Source: Subtercola boreus (lineage in GTDB: Bacteria > Actinomycetota > Actinomycetes > Actinomycetales > Microbacteriaceae). Taken from it: a stretch of DNA of 64,000 bases. The position numbers were made by a program, and so were the translations under genes. The notes below the pieces were generated by a model. The model did no database searches. It worked only from the letters and a program-made list of their open reading frames with translations, and was not told the origin of the DNA. Below are positions 58,477-64,000 of the stretch, in pieces (position 1 is the stretch's first letter; the number at the start of each line of letters is the position of its first letter). The DNA lies in assembly GCF_003399635.1 (NCBI RefSeq), contig NZ_NBXB01000017.1, forward strand, positions 1 to 64,000, read 5' to 3'.

Positions 58477-60015
58477 GTGCCGATCTCCCGCAGAACTTCC
58501 TCCCTCGTCTCCGCGTTCGTCGGCACCGTTGCCGCTGTCGCCCTGGTGCTCGGGGGGTCGTTGGCCGCCTCCGCATCCGTATCCGCCGCCGACGGCGACG
58601 CGTCGCCCCGCGCCACGGAGACCACGGCGAGCATCCAGGCCCAGGCTGCGGCGCAGGCCACGCTGCAGCAGAAGCTCGCGGCGACCCATGCGGGCGGCAC
58701 CGCGGTGGCCGCGCCTACGGGCCCTGCCGCCGCTCCCGACAGCGCCGATCGGCAGGCCTCCGTCGCCGTGGCGAAATTCACCGCCGGCAACATCATCAAC
58801 GACTCCCTCTTCTATACGGGCACGTCGATGACCGCCTCGCAGGTGCAGTCGTTCCTGGTCTCGAAGGGCTCCGGATGCACGGCGGGCGCCCTCTGCCTGA
58901 AGAACTACCGGCAGACCACGTACACGCAGGCCGCCGACCAGATGTGCGGCCAGTACGTCGGCGCTTCCAACGAGACGGCGGCCACCATCGTCTACCGGGT
59001 CGGCCAGCTCTGCGGCATCAGCCAGAAGGTGCTTCTCACGCTCATCCAGAAGGAGTCCTCGCTGGTTGCGAACACGAGCCCCTCAGTCGGCGACTACGAG
59101 ACCGCAACGGGGTACGGCTGCGCCGACACGCAGGCCACGTGCGACAAGTACTACTACGGCTTCTACAACCAGGTCTACAACGCCGCGTGGCAGTTCAAGC
59201 GCTACCTCAACCCGCCCGGACGCACCCTCGACTTCACCTACTTCCCGGTCGGCAAACTGACGAGCATCCAGTACAACTACGACACCAGCTGCGGTTCGTC
59301 GAAGGTCACGATCACGAACGCGGCCACCGCGGCGCTCTACTACTACACGCCGTACCAGCCGAACAAGGCTGCGCTCGCGAACCCCTACGGCACGGGCGAT
59401 GCGTGCTCGGCCTATGGCAACCGCAACTTCTTCTACGTGTACTCGGACTGGTTCGGCACGCCGAACGCCGCACCCGACCAGTTCTTCACCGACGTGACGC
59501 CCACGACGGCGAAGTACGCCGACATCCAGTGGATGGCGAGCCTCGGTTTCGGCACCGGGTCGGTGGCCGCGAACGGCACCCGCGTCTACTCGCCCACCCA
59601 GGTGATCAACCGGGGCACGACCGCAATATACCTGTACCGCTACAGCGGACTGCCGTTCACGCCGCCCGCGACGCCGTCGTTCGTCGACGTGCCGAAGACG
59701 AGCGGCTCGTACACCGCCGTCGAGTGGATGCTCGCCAACCATCTGATCACGCTGCCGGCCGACAAGAAGTTCTCGCCCGCCTCGAACGCCACACGCACCG
59801 ACCTGGCCGTCTGGCTCTCGGCCTACAGCGGAGACACACTGCCGAACCCCGCAACACCGTCGTTCACCGACGTGCCGACGTCGAACCCGAACTACCGCGC
59901 CATCGAGTGGATCAGGGCGAACAAGATCTCCACCGGCACCGGGTTCGGCCCCGCCACCCCGGTCACGCGCGACGTGCTGGCGGCGTTCCTGCACCGCTAC
60001 TACCTGCGCCCGTAG
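58477..60015 (+). CDS. exported protein with three SLH-type repeats
   Basis: A 512-residue secreted protein: signal with 'SAFVGTVAAVALVLGGSLAA' and cleavage near 'ASA', then an Ala/Thr-rich region, a domain beginning 'FTAGNIINDSLFYTGTSMTA', and three S-layer-homology-type repeats at the C-terminus ('QFFTDVTPTTAKYADIQWM', 'PSFVDVPKTSGSYTAVEWM', 'PSFTDVPTSNPNYRAIEWI'). SLH repeats attach proteins to secondary cell-wall polymers. It probably sits on the cell wall as a lectin- or enzyme-like factor. GTG start. Confidence 0.75.
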   Translation: MPISRRTSSLVSAFVGTVAAVALVLGGSLAASASVSAADGDASPRATETTASIQAQAAAQATLQQKLAATHAGGTAVAAPTGPAAAPDSADRQASVAVAKFTAGNIINDSLFYTGTSMTASQVQSFLVSKGSGCTAGALCLKNYRQTTYTQAADQMCGQYVGASNETAATIVYRVGQLCGISQKVLLTLIQKESSLVANTSPSVGDYETATGYGCADTQATCDKYYYGFYNQVYNAAWQFKRYLNPPGRTLDFTYFPVGKLTSIQYNYDTSCGSSKVTITNAATAALYYYTPYQPNKAALANPYGTGDACSAYGNRNFFYVYSDWFGTPNAAPDQFFTDVTPTTAKYADIQWMASLGFGTGSVAANGTRVYSPTQVINRGTTAIYLYRYSGLPFTPPATPSFVDVPKTSGSYTAVEWMLANHLITLPADKKFSPASNATRTDLAVWLSAYSGDTLPNPATPSFTDVPTSNPNYRAIEWIRANKISTGTGFGPATPVTRDVLAAFLHRYYLRP

Positions 60016-60089
60016 TCCGCGGCGCCGCCGCGACCCCGCGCGCCGCGCTGCCGCGCCGCCGCGCGCCCGCGACTCGTGCGGCGAATGGC

Positions 60090-60704
60090 TCAGGCAGCAA
60101 AGCCGTCGGCGAGTGCGTCGAGCGCCTTCACCACGAACGGCTCGAGCGATCCGCGAGACGGGCCGGCGGCCGCCCACTCCTGCGTCGCAGCCACGACGGC
60201 GCCCGTCACGGCGTACGCGAGGGTACGCGGCCTGAGCGACTCGGGGTCGAGCCCCAGCCGCACGCCCGCGAAGGTCGCGAGGATGCCGGCCCAGCGCGCG
60301 AACCGAGCCAGCGCCGACGCCTGCACCTCCGCCACCGATCCGATGAACGGGTACTGCGTGAGGATCCACGGCACGCGCGACGGCCCGAAGTCGCGGGCGA
60401 CGGCCGTCAGGGCAGAACCCAGCGCGAGGGGGAGGGGAGCATCCAGAGCCTGCTCGTCGAGGCGCCGCTGCAGAACCTCGGATGCCCGGTCGAGGTCACC
60501 CCAGAAGACGTCACTCTTGCCGTCGAAGTAGTTGAAGAAGGTCGAGCGACCGACGCCGGCGCGCTGGGTGATCTGCTCGACGGTGGTTCGGGCGTAGGTG
60601 TTCTCGAAGAAGAGCTCGAACGCTGCCTCCTCGAGGAGTTCTCGGGACGACGCGCGAGGTCGACCGCGCGCGGGCCGTGCGGTCGTGGCTGACTGCTCGT
60701 CCAC
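60090..60704 (-). CDS. TetR-family transcriptional regulator
   Basis: A 204-residue TetR regulator: N-terminal HTH with 'TTVEQITQRAGVGRSTFFNY' preceded by 'ASSRELLEEAAFELFFENTY', and an all-helical C-terminal domain of unknown ligand. A perfect 15-bp palindrome (60745-60759) lies in the divergent gap to ileS and is the probable operator, so the protein may repress itself and influence ileS transcription. No effector gene is adjacent. Confidence 0.85.
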   Translation of the reverse strand: MDEQSATTARPARGRPRASSRELLEEAAFELFFENTYARTTVEQITQRAGVGRSTFFNYFDGKSDVFWGDLDRASEVLQRRLDEQALDAPLPLALGSALTAVARDFGPSRVPWILTQYPFIGSVAEVQASALARFARWAGILATFAGVRLGLDPESLRPRTLAYAVTGAVVAATQEWAAAGPSRGSLEPFVVKALDALADGFAA

Positions 60705-60783
60705 AGGCGAATCCTCTCGGCAGGTCTATCCACAGCAGCCTATCCACTCGATTCGAGTGTAAGATTGCTCACCAAAGACTATG
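60705..60783. promoter_or_regulatory. divergent tetR/ileS promoter region with palindromic operator
   Basis: CACTCGATTCGAGTG at 60745-60759 is a perfect odd palindrome (7-bp arms). TAAGAT at 60760-60765, touching it, is a good -10 for ileS with a start near 60772. The TetR protein encoded next to it is the natural candidate ligand, so ileS may be under TetR as well as T-box control. Confidence 0.55.
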
Positions 60784-60985
60784 AACCGGTCATCACCGGG
60801 GAGTCGCCGGAAGAACAGTGGTAAGCCTCACAACAGGGGTGCATCGCCCAGTAGAACCAGCCGGGTCTGGCCCGTCACAGCCAAAGAGAGAGCGACCTGA
60901 CGAGCCTGAACCCGAGAGGGAGAAGGCACAGACGGTAAGCGGGGTGGTACCGCGCCGGAGAGAGCAGAGCTGGCGTCCTCGTGGA
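60784..60985 (+). promoter_or_regulatory. T-box riboswitch controlling ileS
   Basis: A very short first stem CCGGT/ACCGG encloses the specifier ATC (Ile) at 60792-60794. About 150 nt later GGGGTGGTACCGCG (60941-60954) matches the T-box core: UGGT pairs with the ACCA end of uncharged tRNA-Ile (discriminator A). A stem with GCGTCC follows, and the ileS SD (AGGAGA) lies at 61011-61016. Actinobacterial ileS T-boxes of this kind control translation rather than transcription; the sequestering helix could not be drawn by eye. Uncharged tRNA-Ile would expose the SD and raise IleS. Confidence 0.85.
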
Positions 60986-61026
60986 ACAGGCAGCAGCACA
61001 CACAGCCGTCCAGGAGACACCAGCAC

Positions 61027-64000
61027 ATGACGTATCCCAGAGAGTCACCCGCAGGCGCGGCATTCGGCCTGGATTCGAACAGCATCAGCCCGAGCCCCCG
61101 CTTCCCCGCGATCGAAGAGCAGGTGCTCGGCTTCTGGAAGGCAGACGGCACCTTCCGGGCTTCCATCGACCAGCGCGCCGACGCCCCCGAGTGGGTCTTC
61201 TACGACGGCCCGCCCTTCGCCAACGGCCTTCCCCACTACGGCCACCTGTTGACCGGGTACGCCAAAGACCTCTTTCCCCGCTTCCAGACCATGCGTGGCA
61301 AGCTCGTGCACCGCCGGTTCGGCTGGGACACGCACGGCCTCCCCGCCGAGCTCGAAGCCATGCGCCAGCTCGGCATCACCGAAAAGAGCGAGATCGAGGC
61401 GATGGGCATCGCCGAGTTCAATGCGGCGGCCCGGGCATCCGTGCTGCAGTACACCGGTGAGTGGCAGGAGTATGTCACCCGGCAGGCCCGCTGGGTCGAC
61501 TTCGAGAACGACTACAAGACGCTCGACATCACCTTCATGGAGAGCGTGATCTGGGCCTTCAAACAGCTGCACGACAAAGGTCTCGCCTACGAGGGTTTCC
61601 GGGTGCTGCCCTACTGCTGGCACGACGAGACCCCGCTGTCGAACCATGAGCTCCGCATGGACGACGACGTCTACAAGATGCGCCAGGACCAGACTGTCAC
61701 GGTCACGTTCCCTCTGGTCGGCACGAAGGCCGAGGCGCTCGGCCTCACCGCGGTGCGGGCACTCGCCTGGACGACCACGCCGTGGACGCTGCCCACCAAC
61801 CTCGCGCTGGCGGTCGGGCCCGACATCACCTACGCCGTGGTGCCCTCGGGCCCGAACGGCACCGCCGATGCCGAGGTGTCGCGGGAGCAGGGCGAACAGG
61901 CTCCGGATGCTGCCACCGACGTGCTCAGCATTGATGTACTGAGCGCCGACTATCTCCTGGCCGAAGACCTCGTCGGCAACTACGCCAAGGAGCTCGGCTA
62001 CGACTCCGCCGAGGCGGCACGGGAGGCCGTCACCCGCACGCTTCGGGGCAGCGAACTCGACGGCGTGCGCTACGACCGGCTATGGGACTACTACGCCGAC
62101 GTCGAGACGTACGGCACCGAGCACGCCTGGCAGATCCTGGTGGCCGACTATGTCTCCACCACAGAGGGCACCGGCATCGTGCACCAGTCGCCCGCCTACG
62201 GCGAGGAAGACCAGAAGATCTGCGAGGCAGCGGGCATCCCCGTGCTCATCTCGGTCGATGAGGGGGCGCGCTTCCTGCCGAACATCACCGAGGTCGCCGG
62301 GCTCCAGGTCTTCGAAGCCAACAAGCCGCTGACCCAGCTGCTGAAGGCCCAGGGCCGGCTCCTCCGCCAGGCGAGCTACGAGCACTCCTACCCGCACTGC
62401 TGGCGCTGTCGCAATCCGCTGATCTACAAGGCCGTGTCCAGCTGGTTCATCAGGGTCACCGACGTCCGTGGCCGCATGGAGGAGCTCAACCAGCAGATCG
62501 AGTGGGTGCCCGAGAACGTCAAGGACGGCCAGTTCGGCAAGTGGGTCTCGAACGCCCGTGACTGGTCGATCTCCCGAAACCGCTACTGGGGTTCGCCGAT
62601 CCCGGTGTGGAAGAGCGACAATCCCGAGTTCCCGCGGGTGGATGTCTACGGCTCGCTCGACGAGCTCGCCCGCGACTTCGGCGAACTGCCGTTGAACGCC
62701 GACGGCCAGCCCGACCTCCACCGCCCCTACATCGACGGCCTGACGCGCCCGAACCCCGACGACCCGAGGGGTGAGTCGACGATGCGCCGCATCGAAGACG
62801 TGCTCGACGTCTGGTTCGACAGCGGGTCGATGCCCTTCGCCCAAGTGCACTATCCGTTCGAGAACCACGACTGGTTCGACTCGCACAGCCCCGCCGACTT
62901 CATCGTCGAGTACATCGGGCAGACGCGCGGCTGGTTCTACACGATGCACATCCTCTCGACGGCGCTCTTCGACCGGCCTGCGTTCAAGAACGTGATCAGC
63001 CACGGCATCGTGCTCGGCAGCGACGGCCAGAAGATGTCGAAGAGCCTCCGCAACTATCCCGACGTGAACGAGGTCTTCGACCGCGACGGCTCGGATGCGA
63101 TGCGTTGGTTCCTGATGAGTTCACCGGTTCTGCGGGGTGGCAACCTCATCGTGACGGAGGAGGGTATCCGCGAGTCGGTGCGGCAGTTCATCCTGCCGCT
63201 CTGGAACACGTACTACTTCTTCACTCTGTACGCGAATGCGGCGGGGGCCACCGGCTACGAGGCCGAATGGCGCACCGACTCGACCGACGTGCTCGACCGT
63301 TACCTGCTCGCCAAGACCCGCGAACTCGTCGACGGCGTGACCGACGACCTCGAAGCGCTTGATGCGACGGTGGCCGCCTCCCGGCTCCGCGACTTTGCCG
63401 ACGTGCTCACGAACTGGTACGTGCGCCGCTCCCGCGACCGCTTCTGGTCAGGCGACGACACACAGGGCTTCGACACGCTCTACACCGTGCTCGAGACGCT
63501 CACGAGGCTGTCGGCCCCGCTCATCCCGCTCATCGGCGACCACATCTGGAAGGGTCTCACCGGTGGCCGGAGCGTGCACCTCGAAGACTGGCCGCACGCG
63601 AACGCGTTCCCCGAAGACCACGAGCTCGTGGCGACGATGGACCGCATCCGCGCGATCAGTTCCAGTGCGCTCTCCCTCCGCAAGGCGAACGGGCTCCGTG
63701 TGCGTCTGCCGCTATCGACCCTGACCGTGGTCACCGAGAATGCCAGCGCGCTCGCGGCGTTCGAGGAGATCCTGCGCGACGAGCTGAACGTCAAGACGGT
63801 CTCGTTCGTCGAGCAGTCGCTGACCAGCGCCGCCGATTTCGGCATCACCTCGCGCCTCACCGTGAACGCCCGGGCCGCAGGCCCGCGGCTCGGCAAGCAG
63901 GTCCAGCAGGTCATCAAGGCCGCCCGGAGCGGGGACTGGTCGGAGCAGAACGGTGTCGTCACGGCGGGCGGCATCGCGCTCGAGCCCGCCGAGTACGACC
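61027..64000 (+). CDS. ileS: isoleucyl-tRNA synthetase (3' end beyond window)
   Basis: 991 codons of a class I synthetase, continuing past the window. It has '[18 protein letters not shown]' (HIGH-type signature), an editing domain ('[17 protein letters not shown]'), zinc-like Cys pairs '[13 protein letters not shown]', KMSKS '[12 protein letters not shown]' and the anticodon-binding domain. It attaches Ile to tRNA-Ile and proofreads Val. It is under T-box and possibly TetR control. The start follows AGGAGA at good spacing. Confidence 0.95.
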   Translation, partial: MTYPRESPAGAAFGLDSNSISPSPRFPAIEEQVLGFWKADGTFRASIDQRADAPEWVFYDGPPFANGLPHYGHLLTGYAKDLFPRFQTMRGKLVHRRFGWDTHGLPAELEAMRQLGITEKSEIEAMGIAEFNAAARASVLQYTGEWQEYVTRQARWVDFENDYKTLDITFMESVIWAFKQLHDKGLAYEGFRVLPYCWHDETPLSNHELRMDDDVYKMRQDQTVTVTFPLVGTKAEALGLTAVRALAWTTTPWTLPTNLALAVGPDITYAVVPSGPNGTADAEVSREQGEQAPDAATDVLSIDVLSADYLLAEDLVGNYAKELGYDSAEAAREAVTRTLRGSELDGVRYDRLWDYYADVETYGTEHAWQILVADYVSTTEGTGIVHQSPAYGEEDQKICEAAGIPVLISVDEGARFLPNITEVAGLQVFEANKPLTQLLKAQGRLLRQASYEHSYPHCWRCRNPLIYKAVSSWFIRVTDVRGRMEELNQQIEWVPENVKDGQFGKWVSNARDWSISRNRYWGSPIPVWKSDNPEFPRVDVYGSLDELARDFGELPLNADGQPDLHRPYIDGLTRPNPDDPRGESTMRRIEDVLDVWFDSGSMPFAQVHYPFENHDWFDSHSPADFIVEYIGQTRGWFYTMHILSTALFDRPAFKNVISHGIVLGSDGQKMSKSLRNYPDVNEVFDRDGSDAMRWFLMSSPVLRGGNLIVTEEGIRESVRQFILPLWNTYYFFTLYANAAGATGYEAEWRTDSTDVLDRYLLAKTRELVDGVTDDLEALDATVAASRLRDFADVLTNWYVRRSRDRFWSGDDTQGFDTLYTVLETLTRLSAPLIPLIGDHIWKGLTGGRSVHLEDWPHANAFPEDHELVATMDRIRAISSSALSLRKANGLRVRLPLSTLTVVTENASALAAFEEILRDELNVKTVSFVEQSLTSAADFGITSRLTVNARAAGPRLGKQVQQVIKAARSGDWSEQNGVVTAGGIALEPAEYD

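Noticed and set aside
60016-60089. GC-rich stretch between the SLH gene and tetR as a promoter or RNA gene
   Set aside because: It is between two convergent genes and shows only low-complexity GC repeats; at most a weak terminator.
1-64000. CRISPR arrays and insertion sequences
   Set aside because: No regularly spaced repeats and no transposase gene or terminal inverted repeats were seen on reading; repeats found are short and local.

Overview
The window is high-GC actinobacterial chromosome. The tRNA-Pro/tig/clpP1/clpP2/clpX cluster, a GTP-dependent PEP carboxykinase beside a RamB-type regulator, frequent GTG starts and a translational-type T-box with a very short first stem in front of ileS all fit the order Micrococcales, probably family Microbacteriaceae. 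Genus cannot be fixed by eye.

Layout. (1) 1-4943: an accessory stretch that is AT-richer in places. It carries a secreted NucA/NucB-type nuclease, a divergent ComJ/Nin-like protein that may be its inhibitor, a second nuclease of the DRGH (DNA/RNA non-specific) type, and small genes including a Cys-rich HNH-like protein. (2) About 4944-37653: an apparently intact siphovirus-type prophage. From the right end leftwards it has integrase and repressor (+ strand), a divergent antirepressor, an early/replication operon whose genes are mostly joined by 4-nt stop/start overlaps, a phage tRNA-Gln, HNH, small and large terminase, portal, MuF-like protein, scaffold, capsid, connectors, tail terminator, major tail protein, tail chaperones with a -1 frameshift site, tape measure, minor tail/baseplate proteins, a lysis cassette (M15 endolysin plus membrane proteins), and adhesion proteins including an SGNH-hydrolase tail protein. 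One small membrane-protein gene sits on the opposite strand inside the tail operon. (3) 37654-39040: a probable moron/junction region with a membrane-anchored GAF-like protein, a small basic protein and a strong bidirectional terminator. (4) 39043-64000: host core genome, with tRNA-Gly(TCC), tRNA-Pro(TGG), tig, clpP1-clpP2, clpX, a BenE-type transporter, a membrane protein with a Pro/Ala repeat tail, a small acidic protein, a GNAT acetyltransferase overlapping valS, a MacAB-like adaptor/ATPase/permease operon, a GHKL-ATPase/tandem-wHTH protein, pckG divergent from a RamB-like regulator, an exported SLH protein, a TetR regulator, and the start of ileS behind a T-box.

How it works together. Prophage genes divide into a lysogeny module (repressor, integrase) and one long leftward transcription programme: antirepressor and replication first, then packaging, head, tail, lysis and adhesion. 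It ends at a strong hairpin (4946-4987). The 35263-35452 intergenic region, with paired inverted sites, is the likely switch. In the host part, trigger factor and ClpXP form a protein folding/quality-control block; valS and ileS are housekeeping synthetases; pckG and the RamB-like gene link acetate/acyl-CoA state to gluconeogenesis.

The prophage attachment sites were not resolved; attL may lie left of the window. No CRISPR array or insertion sequence was seen.
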